The notes under the pieces were generated by a model. That model did not search any database. It was not told the DNA's origin and was given only the letters and a program-made list of their open reading frames with translations. From Beta vulgaris subsp. vulgaris (taxonomy: Eukaryota > Streptophyta > Magnoliopsida > Caryophyllales > Amaranthaceae), in the NCBI RefSeq assembly GCF_026745355.1, contig NC_079202.1:62772806-62836805 (forward strand): DNA of 64,000 nt, read 5' to 3'. Numbering within the stretch: the stretch's first letter is position 1; each line of letters starts with the position of its first letter. A program made the position numbers and the translations under genes. Below, piece after piece: positions 48,543 through 60,049 of this stretch.

Positions 48543-51500
48543 CTAGCCAGAGAACAATGACATTGCCTGTCTGAAGTCCAAAGATTGAAGGGCTGAGGGG
48601 GGGAACCACATTTCGTCCTTCTTCGGAAGCAGAACTTGTGGCTTGCCACCTTCTTCACCAGCTTGAGGAGGTTGCAGTTCTTTGTTTTTCTTCACAAACT
48701 CGAAAAACTCAGCAACTTGGCGTGCATAGCTTCAAAAGGTAATTTAACATATTAGTATGTAAAAGAGATCAAAATTACAAGACAAGCAGATATACATGTG
48801 AATATCACATGGAAACATGCTAACATATATACATACACACGTAGATACATATGGATCATCTTCTTAATCTTTCCATGCCTCCCAATATCCATCACAATCG
48901 ATGAACCAATACACAGTTTCTTATGTCCCTTCTTTCCCCAACACGTAAGAAGGGATATAATTGAAAGGAGTTACATGAACAGAGGAATAACAGATCCACG
49001 ATGTGAAATTTGAGTTGCGGTGCTCTAAACCAGCCACAATGCGATTTTTTTTAACATAACTATACTACCATGTGCAGCCCGCCTAATGGATTAGTTACAG
49101 GAATGTAACAACTAACATACTAATGTATCAAACAATGACACCATGTGCAGCCATGAGCCATATGTACTCTACTATTGAAAGAAGATGAACAACGTTTGCC
49201 TTCTTTACTGAGTAGGAAACTGCTTTCAGGATAAGGAGAAAGAACTAAAGATCACGGGACGTAAGATGAGGTCTTATACTTCTTTTTCTTGTTGTTAGAT
49301 GCTCATCAAGAGGAGAAAGGGAAGGGCAAAAAATATAACTTGTTCAGACAGAAGGCACTCTCATATAGCCACAGCAAGATTCTAAATATACAGAAGGTGG
49401 GTGACAAAGCTTGTAAACAAGTGAGAGCAGTCCATAAATACGGTGAGTAAGCAGCCAAAGAGATAAACCAGCAGTCAAGGTAAGACAAAAGAGGGCGTCT
49501 TACTCTTTCTTTGCATCAATATCTCTGTTGAAATCAATGTCATTCTCACAGTCCAGAATAAGAGCAGGAACCTGCACAGCGCAAACCAGATTGAATTTGT
49601 TTGATTTAATGAATTGCAGTCTTGTTCATTTTTTTCCTTTATTTTTTTTTTGGGGGGGGGGGTGCGTCAAGATTTTGCTAATAATTACCTTCTGAATGCT
49701 AGAATGCATGCCAGGACCCTCCAAGAAACATACACGTTCTTTTATAGTAGGATATGAAGTACTGTCCAAGTCGAAGAAAGGCTTACTGACTGACAGAACT
49801 TCACGATTTCCACTTTCAAAGGGGAAAAGCCAACTCTCATGCTTTTCATGCAGATCACGAAGATAATCTAAGCTTACACCACCTTCTTCTTCTCTTTTAC
49901 GTAGCATCATACGCTTATGACACGTGTCAGGGCTCGCTCTAAGGTAGATAAAACCATCAGGAATAAGCCCCGGCAAGCATGAAACAACTGGATCAAACCA
50001 AGAGTCATAGATGCTGATTTCCATCTCATTCATCCATTTTGCTTCATGAACTGCCCGTACAAAAACCTATAGTATGCAACAGTGAGAAATATATTTATCC
50101 ATCTTACACTAACAGCAAATTATTCTCAACTCACAGACAAAACCAATATCAATCATTGCACAGTTCAATAGATTGGTCAAAACTATTGTCATTGTACAAA
50201 CAATGCTTTCAAGACAACTCATCACCGAATGTTCTTGTTCATAGATTAATCTGACATTACCCCAGATTTGATATATATGGTTTCATCCATGAACAAATCA
50301 ATAATCAATCATGATCATGTAATAACATGAATCAGCATAATACAGTAATTCACCGTGAGCTTACCATCCTGTCACTGAAGACACTTCTCTCCATCAGCCT
50401 CAGGGGTTGGATTCCAGCTGATGAATCTCTCTCTTGCATGACCCTCGTAACAAATACATAATTCTGAAAAGTGTAGGCATACCTCTGCGGGTCAGCATAA
50501 AAAGCATCCAGAATATTAAAGTGATCAGGCCCAATATCCTGCCATTTATCAATGGGTTCAGGGACAATCTCAACAAGATCACGTAGCTCAATGGTCTCAT
50601 TAACTATTCTTTTCAGGAAGGTAGTTTTTCCAACGCTTATATTTCCCTCCACGCAGAGGGTGATTCTATTCTTCTGTGATTTAAAACCGGAATCAGATCC
50701 ATCCTCCTTTAATTCCTCATCCACGCTCTTTATGATAAAGCTAGTTATACTTTCAGCATGATTTCTGTGAATAATTCCCACTGAACTCTGGAGAAATTCA
50801 ACCATCGTCTGATTTGACTTGCCAAAGAACTGTTAACAAAAGACCAACAAAGCAAACTCATATCAATAAAAAAAATGAAAGAATTCGGACAACTAACAAT
50901 GCCAATATACACTAGAAGTACACAGATTTAAGAATCTCATTTCAAAAGCCATATATAAGCACACCAGAATAAAAATGGTGTTTTTAATAAAAAACGAAAC
51001 CTTGCTTAACAGATGATTAAGGGTCTCAAGTTTAATTAATAACGCCAAAAATCTGGTTGTACACCCATGACCCATCATCCTACCCATCATCTCCCCTCCT
51101 CCCATCACAATTTTTTTTAATAAAAAAAAGATCCAACTCAATACGGCCAACCTATACCGTACACCCAAGTGTACCGTACATAGATTTGGACCTACGAATT
51201 TCAACAACAGCAACAAGAACCACAACAATATCAATGACAAGAAACAACAACAACGACATAGGTGCCATCAACCCTGCTGTTTAACAGAGTTAAGGAGAGA
51301 GAAACATATGCTCAGCCTTATCGTTTACCATTCATGCCTCTGTCAAACTTGCATCATTGATTACAACCAATCTTATTCGCCAAAGGAAAACAAAATTAAG
51401 GTCTTATAAGTCAAGATAATCCAGACAAGTTCAGCTTAGAGCTAGTAAGTTCAAAATAGTCTATAATCCAGGGATTATAAATTCAAATCAGAACCCAAAA

Positions 51501-52718
51501 TAAGTTCAGATAACTTCAGTTTAATGCTAATAAGTTCAGCAAGTTTAACATACATTGAAAGTCCATCTATTTCTCCTTTAACATACATTGAAAGTCCATC
51601 TAACTTCAGTTTAATGCTAATAAGTTCAGCAAGTTTAAGATACACCCAATCTTAACATACAACAAGTTCAAACTAATTATCAGCCTTTAACAAATCTATA
51701 TCCCCAACAACAATCCTAAACTCCAAGACGAAAATCCATCTATTTCTCCTCAAAACACACACGACCCACAAATTCTAACATACAACACTGCTACTCCCTC
51801 CGTCCCAATTTAGTTGCTACATTTTGACCGCAGGCACACAAACAAGTCACCACATTACCACATTACCACATTACCACATTAACACGTTACCCATTTAACC
51901 AATTCACATTACCACATTAACACATTACCCATTTAACCAATTCACATTACCAATAAAAACTACACTATTTTCAACACAAAAAATTAGACAAAAGTACAAA
52001 GAATAGAGTAACAAGTAACAACCTTATCTCTATACAGCTGCTTAAGATCAGCAACACCACCAATTCCTTTCTCCACCAACTTCCTCAAATTCCTCGGCCC
52101 AACACCTGGTATTGTCAACAAATCGGGGCTCGCCGCAAGCCCGGAAACCGAACCATTCCCAGAACCTCTTGCTCTCCTTTGTGTTTTAGCCGGCTTCTCC
52201 TCACCCTCCACCTCAACTTCACCATTTTCTCCCTCCTCATCAACCTCAACCTCATCCACATTCAAACTCTTATTATCATCTCCATCTCCAGCAGCACTCT
52301 GCAACCAAGCTAAACGGGACCCACCTCGCATTCCTTTAAGAACATTCCATGGCCTTTGTGGGCCCCTCCCTCTTTCGCCGGAGCACCGGCAACTTCCGCC
52401 GGAAAAACCGCGCGCAAGTGAAGGAGTTGCAGAAATTACTGAAGAAGAAGATGAAGAAGATGAAGTGGGAGGAAATTTAACACATGGGTAAAAGTGAAAA
52501 GCGGTAGAAAATGAAATCGGCATTAACTCTTGAAGTTTTACAGAGGGTTTAACAGAAATCCCTAGTGGGTAATTTGAGGAGAGAGAAAGTGAAATTAATT
52601 TGGGTTTTTTGGGGGTTTTGTAAGGATGATGAGGAGAGAGAAAGTTGGAATCAATTGAAGAAGATGAGCAAAGGAGGAGAGGTGAGCCAGGTGGGCTTCG
52701 ACGTAGTAGCTTCTGCAT
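48543..52718 (-). CDS. Deoxynucleoside kinase with N-terminal HhH-like segment, organelle-targeted
   Basis: Five coding exons on the minus strand close in phase: 52718-52023, 50829-50365, 50066-49689, 49571-49504 and 48729-48543, giving 597 aa. It resembles Arabidopsis At1g72040. The P-loop EGNISVGKTT lies at about 293-302, followed by LMERSVFSDRMVFVRAVHEA (the ERS signature) and the lid RKREEEGGVS. These enzymes phosphorylate deoxynucleosides for dNTP salvage. The Ser-rich, acid-poor first 60 residues look like a plastid or mitochondrial transit peptide. Residues about 205-230 (LLTIPGVGPRNLRKLVEKGI) read as a helix-hairpin-helix, joined to the kinase by exon 1-2 splicing. The C terminus ends SLDFRQAMSLFSG. 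A GAA/GAT-rich leader lies upstream at 52790-52900. Confidence 0.92.
51790..51960. repeat. Stowaway end and short tandem repeats in kinase intron 1
   Basis: ctccctccgtcccaattta at about 51796 is the classic Stowaway-type terminus. Right of it, units of taccacat and a longer unit (accacattaacacattaccc, then atttaaccaattcac) are repeated in tandem to about 51955. No matching right terminus was found. Confidence 0.5.
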
Positions 52719-53404
52719 TGAAATAACTTAGCATTTCCTGCAAAAAGATAATATTTTGCAGAGAAGAAAAAAAAACCCAGATGAAATTATTTGCAGAAAA
52801 AAGGTCCAATTAGAAAGAGAAAGGGCGGGAAGAAGAAGAAGATGATGAAGAAGAAACGTGAAAAAAGGGATGAGGAGGAGAGAGAAAATAAAAAGAGGGG
52901 TTTTTGAAGAAGAAGCTAAAAAGAGTAACGGCTGATGTTTAGGGTTTTAGAGGGATTTTAAAATTAGAAATTTCTCTGTACTTTATATTCTAGATTAATA
53001 GTAGTGTTAATTTATTTATAAGTAATAGTATATTGTCATAAAATCTCATAATAGTTGTGTTTTGAAAGATGTATTTCCAGAAATTTGGCACATTGAATGA
53101 GAGGAGAGAGAGAGAAAAGAGGTCAAAAAGAGAGAAGACAAAGAAGATGGGGGGAAAGAGACAGCGTTGGAATTTCAGATGATGTTGGGGAACATAGATT
53201 TTTAAAAACATTTGCTCTTTTTTTTTTTTATAGTAAAACAAATAGTTTCACTTTATTTTACACATTTGAAATCTTGATAGTATCTATAATTAGGGAGAAT
53301 ATTTTAATTTTTTTCACAATATATAAGGAAAGTATAGTTATGTGTGTCTGGTTTGATTCGTATAAATAAGTACATTATCGGTATCGAATCGTTATAAATT
53401 TTTT

Positions 53405-53610
53405 GAATTGTTTTTCCACCAAATAATACCGACAAATCACGAAATTCATCATATACCTTTAATATTTCAGATATTCACCCTATAACTCCGAGTTTTCAAA
53501 ATTATGCACCATCTACCCTGTTTATAACAGACGTTTAGTCGTTGTTAGCTTCATTTACGATAATACCATTATTAACCCCCTAACCATAAAATCTAAACCC
53601 TAACCCAGCC
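53405..53610. mobile_element. Solo end related to the 28.6-29.5 kb long-TIR element
   Basis: tttttccaccaaataatacc, then acaaatcacgaaattcatca and atttcagatattcaccctat follow the same order as both ends of the element at 28560-29548, and it ends with the aaaccctaaccc-like run seen there. Only one end is visible here. Confidence 0.6.
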
Positions 53611-53747
53611 CCACAAATCGAAATTCTTTTTGGATTTAACCGACTCTCTTGAATTATAACGTCGTCTTCGTTACATGTCAACTTATCTAAATTAAGACTA
53701 ATAATTTGATCAAATTTTATTAATTCTAATTTAATCTTATGTTTATA

Positions 53748-54006
53748 CTTCCTCTGTTTAGAAATAGTTGCACCATTTTCACTTTTCACGCATGCCGATG
53801 TATGATTTCAACCATTAATATCTTTAATTATCAATAAGTAAAAATGATAAAAAGTTTATATTAATAAAATTTACATCGAGACAAATCTAACAAGATCCCA
53901 CATGACTATATTTTTCCTAAAATATAAATCACCAAAGACAATCTAAGTATAAGATGTGAATAGTGCACAAAATAGAAATGATGCAACTATTTCTAAACGG
54001 AGGAAG
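53748..54006. mobile_element. Stowaway-like MITE
   Basis: ta|cttcctctgtttagaaat, then agttgcaccattt at the left, is mirrored by aaatgatgcaact and atttctaaacggaggaag|ta at the right, with TA borders. The inverted arms are about 37 bp. The size is 259 bp. Confidence 0.8.
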
Positions 54007-54218
54007 TATTTGGCTAGACTTTGTTACTTCAAAAACTTGATACTTCATATGATAAAGAACAAAATGTAAGGACTGGGTGATAATGAATTCATTAGAAGTT
54101 TTATACTTTTTGTGTTTTATTACTTTTACCATTTTACGGTGGGAAATACGGAGGAAGACTGGTTAGGAGGGAAACCCATGTAAAAGGAGGGAATCCCTGA
54201 TATGAGGTCAGTTTTATA

Positions 54219-54745
54219 TAGGGCTGGCAAAAACTGACCCAACCTGAAACTGACCTGAAAATTTCGGGTTTGGGTTGAGATTTTCGACCTGAAAAAAAAA
54301 TAGGTCGACCCAACCCGACCTGAAAATATAATGGGTTAGGTTAAGGTTGATCTTTTCAACCTGAAAATAACCCGAAATGACATGATTTAAAAATAACTTA
54401 TATTTATGTTAGGTTAGCCTTTAGCCGGTTAGGTTATAATATTGGGCCAAGCCCAACTCACTTCTCCTGAAAATTCCGTCTTTGAATAGTGAAACTTAAA
54501 CATGTTACATGTACATTACCTTTTTTTAATTAAGTTGGCAGTTTTTCGATCATTGGATATTTATATTTTTATTTCATGTCATTTTGGGTCGTTTTGGGTC
54601 AACTCGAAAAATATAAGGTCGGGTTTGGGTTGAGATTTTCAACCTGAAATATAAATCAGGTCAGGTTTTGGTCAGGGGTAAGTGACCTGAAATACAAAGC
54701 AGGTCAACCTGAAACTGACCCAACCCGATCTGATTGTCAACCCTA
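54219..54745. mobile_element. hAT-type non-autonomous element with perfect 8-bp target duplication
   Basis: TAGGGCTGGCAA at the left and TTGTCAACCCTA at the right are inverted termini with two mismatches. They are flanked on both sides by GTTTTATA (54211-54218 and 54746-54753), the 8-bp duplication expected of hAT transposition. Subterminal regions repeat gacccaacctgaaactgacc and its complement. At 527 bp it has no transposase coding sequence. Confidence 0.9.
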
Positions 54746-54787
54746 GTTTTATACTTCCTATGTTTTACTAAAAATGAAAGAATGAGA

Positions 54788-54910
54788 GAGAGGTGGTAGC
54801 TCAATGGAGTACCACTCTATTCCATGGTTTGAATTCTCACAACAATATATTAGGGATTTCACTTGTGGTGGCAGTGGACCTTTAGGCTTGTTGTCTTCTG
54901 TATTGTTTAG
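54788..54910 (+). mobile_element. SINE-like fragment
   Basis: An A-box-like ggtagctcaatggagtac and a B-box-like ggtttgaattctcac are followed by non-tRNA sequence to about 54908. It is shorter and less clear than the copy at 47088. Confidence 0.4.
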
Positions 54911-54929
54911 CCGTGCATATAACTTCTAA

Positions 54930-55246
54930 GGGGGTGTTTGGTATGAATACCGTAAACGGAATGGAAAGGATTTTGATAAGAAGGGGAAAAGGTAATAATA
55001 AGTGTTACCCTTATTAGTTGTTTGGTATCCTAATGGATAGAAACAAATATAATCCACTCCTTTTCCTCTTGTTTGAGAGTGAAACGTTATTTGTTTCCTT
55101 AGGTTTTTGAGTGGAAACAACTTGGGGGGATGTGTTTCCCTCAAGTAACGGTAATTGTTACTTTACACACTAACCAAACAACTAGAAACGGATTTTGTTC
55201 TTTGATTCGATTTCTTTTGTGAAAAAACATGATACCAAACACCCCC
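54930..55246. mobile_element. Tourist-like (PIF/Harbinger) MITE with TAA target duplication
   Basis: GGGGGTGTTTGGTAT at the left matches ATACCAAACACCCCC at the right exactly. TAA flanks both ends (54927-54929 and 55247-55249). TIR sequence, size (317 bp) and 3-bp target fit the Tourist group. Confidence 0.9.
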
Positions 55247-55457
55247 TAAGTGTGTGTGGCTTACAGGCTAGTAGTTTAGCATAAAACAGTATTCAGATTA
55301 ATCATCTTTTCTGATAAATAAAAAACAAAAAAGGGAGGAATTATGATACTAGGATATTGTCTTGAACCTAAACCTAAAGTAATTTTATATGCTTAACCAG
55401 TAAACCACTCATAAAGCTAGGTCCACCGTGTCCATGTTGGTCTTTCCAAATTTTATA

Positions 55458-55676
55458 CTTCCTCCGTTTTTTTTAGATGTTACACTTTCTATTTTAGGAA
55501 GTTTTAAATTAGATGTTACACTTTTATTTTGGGTAATAACTTCTCTCTATCTCTCTCCTATCACATGTTCACATGGGACCCTTTTGTTTTTCATCCTCTC
55601 TATCTCTCTCCTCTCCAAAAATCACCTAGGAGTCCGTGATTTGAAAAGTGTAACATCTAATAAAAAACGGAGGAAG
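55458..55676. mobile_element. Stowaway-like MITE
   Basis: ta|cttcctccgttttttttaga, then tgttacacttt, is mirrored by aaaagtgtaacatcta, then ataaaaaacggaggaag|ta. TA borders, 219 bp, arms about 30 bp. Confidence 0.85.
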
Positions 55677-56099
55677 TAGAAACATTTATAAGTGGGCTGA
55701 ATATTTTATCTGGGCTATAATATTTTATTTGGGCTGATTTAAGTGCTACACTCGTGCAGCCCCTGGTATGAGTTCAGGGTCACCGTAAAAGGGCGAAACA
55801 CTTTTTGATGGTTGATCAGCATGAGCTGCAGTATGCATTGAACTTGAAGCAAGAAAGACATGTTGGCGAGGAGATTAAAAAAGCCACAAAAATTATTGCA
55901 TATAGTATTTGGTGGGATTTGGGAATATGGGATGTATGCTGTTATGTGAGTCTTTAAGTGTGATGTTATACAATTTTACATATGATTACTAATAGTTTAT
56001 GACTTTATGCAATATGTTCACGAGCATATCCGGAGTACTTTATAACTAAACTTGCTGGATCTGGAAGTGGTGGGTAATAACTCATATCGTAACTTCAAA

Positions 56100-56265
56100 C
56101 ATTACAACCTACTTATCTTTAGGAGTAGAGATTTCCTTATATCCCAGTACTTTGAAGCGACAATAGTGGACTTGTGTAATCGGGTTAGTTGATTTGTGAG
56201 AAGTGCTGGTGTAGTAATGTCATTTTTCTTACCAAGGGTTTCTCCGGTTGAGATCCAAAAAAAAT
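56100..56265 (+). mobile_element. Second, decayed copy of the 42.2-kb SINE-like element
   Basis: aggagtagagatttccttat, gggttagttgatttgtgaga and accaagggtttctccgg appear in the same order as in 42210-42412, ending in an A-run. The head is lost or unrecognisable. Confidence 0.5.
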
Positions 56266-56698
56266 AATATCTGAATTACTTTATCATCTACAGGATGCAA
56301 ATTTACAACGATGCTGATATTATCGTATTAGGAGAAAAAAAGTTAATTGAAAATGGAACATTATGCTCCATCATCATCATAATCATGATTGTATTTTCCA
56401 GTCTCTCAGGCACATCTTTGGTTGATAATATTTTTGATATAGGCTCCGTTTGATAGGGCGTAACACGTTTTTTCGGAAAACTGTTTTTATCTATTTTCAG
56501 TTTTACATTGTTTGGTTGGCAAAAGAGTGTAAAACCATTTTTCCTTGGAGTACTTTGATATAATTTTCGTTTTTTGAAGCTGAAACTTTCACTTTCAACG
56601 GCTGTTGTGATTATTGCTCATGATCTATTCTTTTAAGCTAAATTTAAGTTTAGCATAAATAAATCAAGTTAACCCAGAAGTAACCTGAGTTCAATAAG

Positions 56699-56988
56699 AC
56701 AAGTTGAGAAGAACAAAGCCTTCTTATCGACCTTGAACATAACTTATCGGAATTAAGTGCAAAGTACAAGCATATAGTACTTCCTCATGAGTCATGGGTC
56801 ATGGCTCATGCTGTTTAATAATCTAACGAGGAAAGATTTTAGTTCAATCAAACAAGTTGAGAAGAACAGAGCCTTACGCTTATTGAACTTGAACATAACT
56901 TATCGGAATTAAGTGCAAAATACAAGCATATAGTACTTCCTCATGAGTCATGGCTCATGCTGTTTAATTAACAATCTGACGAGGAAAA
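56699..56988. repeat. Tandem duplication covering the 3' end of the CYP89A-like gene
   Basis: A unit of about 145 bp (caagttgagaagaacaaagc ... acataacttatcggaattaa ... catgctgtttaa ... acgaggaaa) occurs at about 56699-56840 and again at 56848-56988. The right copy contains the gene's stop codon and last few codons. The left copy is a non-coding duplicate of them. Confidence 0.8.
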
Positions 56989-58583
56989 ATTTGAGTCTTG
57001 AGTGAATTATTCATCACAACAGTAAACTCTTGTTTCTCAGATAATTCAACCTCATATCCATCTACAACTCTCCATTCAAACTTCCAAACCAAATTAGCCA
57101 CATAATATTCAAGATGAAACATGGCTAATTGAAATGCAGGACATATTCTTCTTCCTACCCCAAATGGCATCATCTTTATCTCCTTACTTCCAGTTATGTC
57201 AAATTCTTCCACCTTATTATCGCTTGATAAAAATCTTTCGGGTTCGAATTCCATCGGATCATCCCACACTTTTGCATCCCAACCCATCTCTGCAATTGTG
57301 AAGAACACAATAGCATTTTCAGGAATAGTATATCCACCCAAATCCACCTTTCGAGTCACTGCATGAGGCAAAGAAAAATAACTTGGTGGATGCCTTCTAA
57401 GTCCCTCTAATACAACAGCTTTAAGATACTTCATCTTAGACACTTGTTTCTCGTTCACTTCATCAACTTCTAATACTCCGACTACTCGTTGAATCTCTTG
57501 ATATAGCTTATCTTGTACTTTCGGGTACTTAACAAGATTAGCCATAATCCATTCTAATGCTGTCGAAGTTGTGTCAGTTCCTGCATTAAGGAATTCGGAA
57601 CAGATTGTTACCATTTCTTCTTCACTTAGCTTCCTCTTTCTTCTTCTATTACTGTTATTAGTAGTAGTAGTCGTAGTAGTAGTAGTAGTTGCAGTAGTAG
57701 TAGTATCCTCTGGCTCTGAGAGTTGCAAAGTAAACAAAGTGTCGACATAAGCAGCAATGATACTTGTGTTATCATCTTGTGACTGAGCTTGAAGCAACTT
57801 CTTTCGAGCTCTGATGATGGGAATTAGCACCTCGTCGCGTTTCTTCTTTAACTCGTAGACCTCCGCCCAACGATTAGGGAGTAACATACGGGTGATCCAA
57901 GGCAAGCAATCGAGAACTAGGAAGCGATTAAAGGTTGTTAATAGTCGGTGTTGGATTGCCTCGATTTCTCTAATTTTAGACTCCTCTAACTTTTGTCCAA
58001 AACACATAAACACTAGTAAATTGAACACTGCAAAACGAAAGTGGTCATTCACCTCGATGGCACACTGATTCGATGCACCACTAGACCTCATAATGCGGGC
58101 TAGGAGGTTGTCGAGGACCCATTTTCGAGCATTCGAGAAGCCATTGGGTTGAGATGGGTGCAAAAAATGGGTTAGATTGCGGCGTAGGACATTCCAAGTG
58201 TGCCCATAATTGGCTGTGTTGATGTTATGTTGGTTGCTTGTGAGGATTTTTGTAGTAGGGAGGCAAAAAGGCCGGTTAGAAAATAAAGCACCATGTTGTA
58301 TAAGGGCTTGGTGTGCTAGAGAAGTATTGGAAATGAATATAAGTGGATGTGACAATATGGGTATGGTGATGATCGGGCCGAGCTTCGAGTGAAGTACTCG
58401 AAGCCCAGCCCGAACTTCTATAGTTGTTTTTTGGAGCCATAAAAGACTACTTATGATGGGTACACCCGGAGCTTTTGGAGGCAATTTAGATGTGGAGTTG
58501 AATGAGAGGAAAGGTTTGAGCATTAGGAGGAGTCCAACAATGCTTAATGTTACCATTATTACTAACCACAACAATGAATCCAT
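56964..58583 (-). CDS. Cytochrome P450, CYP89A-like, intronless
   Basis: A single 539-aa frame begins with a hydrophobic anchor (residues 5-28) and a Pro-rich hinge (LPPKAPGVP). It has the family blocks GPIITIPILSHP and SNQHNINTANYGHTW, the I-helix oxygen-binding motif AGTDTT (334-339), the ExxR motif EGLR (393-396), FEPERF (446-451) and the heme loop PFGVGRRICPA with Cys481. It resembles plant CYP89A enzymes, ER-bound mono-oxygenases; one Arabidopsis member acts on chlorophyll breakdown products. The substrate here is unknown. Two oddities stand out: a Thr tract (294-308) coded by an ACT-type repeat at about 57655-57710, and Ala in place of the usual Gly after the heme Cys-Pro. The frame is intact, so it may be functional. 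Confidence 0.92.
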   Translation of the reverse strand: MDSLLWLVIMVTLSIVGLLLMLKPFLSFNSTSKLPPKAPGVPIISSLLWLQKTTIEVRAGLRVLHSKLGPIITIPILSHPLIFISNTSLAHQALIQHGALFSNRPFCLPTTKILTSNQHNINTANYGHTWNVLRRNLTHFLHPSQPNGFSNARKWVLDNLLARIMRSSGASNQCAIEVNDHFRFAVFNLLVFMCFGQKLEESKIREIEAIQHRLLTTFNRFLVLDCLPWITRMLLPNRWAEVYELKKKRDEVLIPIIRARKKLLQAQSQDDNTSIIAAYVDTLFTLQLSEPEDTTTTATTTTTTTTTTNNSNRRRKRKLSEEEMVTICSEFLNAGTDTTSTALEWIMANLVKYPKVQDKLYQEIQRVVGVLEVDEVNEKQVSKMKYLKAVVLEGLRRHPPSYFSLPHAVTRKVDLGGYTIPENAIVFFTIAEMGWDAKVWDDPMEFEPERFLSSDNKVEEFDITGSKEIKMMPFGVGRRICPAFQLAMFHLEYYVANLVWKFEWRVVDGYEVELSEKQEFTVVMNNSLKTQIFPRQIVN

Positions 58584-59144
58584 GTCTAATTTGTTTCACT
58601 TGTTTGTGTACTTAGTAGATCTCTTTTTAATTGTTATGTATTTATAGTATACAATATGCATGTAGCAACTAATAAATGTAGCGTGGATTCCAAAGGTACT
58701 TATTAATCATAGATCATGTAGGTATGAGTCTAATGATAGGAGTATTCAGTTATAACATATAATAATGAGATTTGTTTGGACGAAAAGAGTAGACACGAAT
58801 ACGAGTTTAAGACACATATCAACATTTAAAAAATCTATAAGAAACTCATTCAAAAACAAAAAAACTCTTTAAGGAATTAGGTAGCACCAAACTTGAAAAA
58901 TTTGTTAGAATGGGAAAGAATAGGAACATGAAGCATGTCAACATTTTTCCAATTTATTAATTTAGGATTTAGGTAGCCAACCGATCGAATTAATGATATA
59001 TGTAGGATTTGATGTAGTAAGCCACTGGGTTAATACATGGATTAGAGTCTATCAATAATAGTATTTCGAAACCATGGCATATTAAAGAAATATGATATTT
59101 TACTATTGAAAATAGTTTGTCAAAAATGACTTTATTTGTTTTTT
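58584..59144. other. Upstream flank of the CYP89A-like gene, no gene seen
   Basis: AT-rich promoter and intergenic sequence. I see nothing else to annotate. Confidence 0.4.
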
Positions 59145-59348
59145 TACCCCCTTTCGAGAATTCGTGGTAAGATGAATTTCTTCTGGGCTACCCTTGCATA
59201 GGACCATTCACCCAGAGACCCAACAAGCTCCAACCCCCCTCCCCAACAATATTGAAATTTTTGCTCCACCAAGATTTGAACCTTGGTCTCCCATGTAGAA
59301 AATAGGAAGGCATATCATTAAACCCATTCACCCAAGGATCCGTGGTAA
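59145..59348 (-). mobile_element. SINE-like repeat, copy B
   Basis: Same family as 1628-1798 (cctttcgaga, ggtaagatgaattt, ccaagatttgaacc, tcccatgt, ccaaggatcc). It is slightly longer because of an extra C-rich insert near 59225-59250. Confidence 0.45.
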
Positions 59349-59758
59349 ACGATTTTATTTGTTACAGAACAGTTCTTGTGAAGAAAACACTGTATAACTT
59401 CTGTATGAGAAAACAACTGATATGTAATGTACGGCCATAAGTTGGTAAATTGAATTGGGCTTCAACAAAACTTGATCATATTAGTACATGGTTGGAAAAT
59501 TTCCAATTCATCTATGAGATGGACAAAGAAGGTGCACGGTTTCAGTTGCATAGAGTGCCCACCCTTGTGTTAGTTAGAGAGCCTTGCTTTTTTTTTTTTT
59601 TTTGACATCAGAAAGTAGACTTTAGTTAGTTAGAGTGCCCACCCTTGCTGGTGGAGTGATTGGTGATCCATAAAGTAGATTTTGCTTGCTGAGTAGAAGG
59701 AGGCACTTAGAGGTACTAACGAAGAACAATAAGACGATTTTTTAGAATCCATACTTGT

Positions 59759-60049
59759 TGTCAAAGGACCAACTCAACCAAAAGGTTAAGCTGATGGTTG
59801 AGGCCCCAGGAATATATCTATACTCTATCACGCCCCCTCACGCAAGAGCCCTTTGGGCTTGAAGTGTGGATGCAGCAAAGGCCTCCCTCATACCTGGCGC
59901 GAAATATTCCACTGAGAAATGAGGGGTGGATGAGATTCGAACCCGTGACCTTTTTGTCATGCGGGCTCTTGATACCATGTCAAAGAACCAACTCAACCAA
60001 AAGCTTAAGCTGATGGTTGAGGCCCCAGGTTTATATCTATACTCTATCA
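59759..60049 (-). mobile_element. Complete TRIM (miniature LTR retrotransposon), 291 bp
   Basis: Two 72-bp terminal repeats (59759-59830 and 59978-60049) both start TG and end CA and differ at only a few bases. Read on the minus strand, the primer binding site TGGTATCAAGAGC (59977-59965) directly follows the 5' repeat. A purine-rich tract (gtgaggggg) lies just before the 3' repeat. The flanks are cttgt and cttat, a likely 5-bp target duplication with one mismatch. The internal 147 bp is non-coding. Confidence 0.85.

Noticed and set aside
48464..48658. A longer C terminus for the kinase in another frame
   Set aside because: Following the frame from exon 5 (48729) gives a stop at 48543; the ORF to 48464 is in a different frame.
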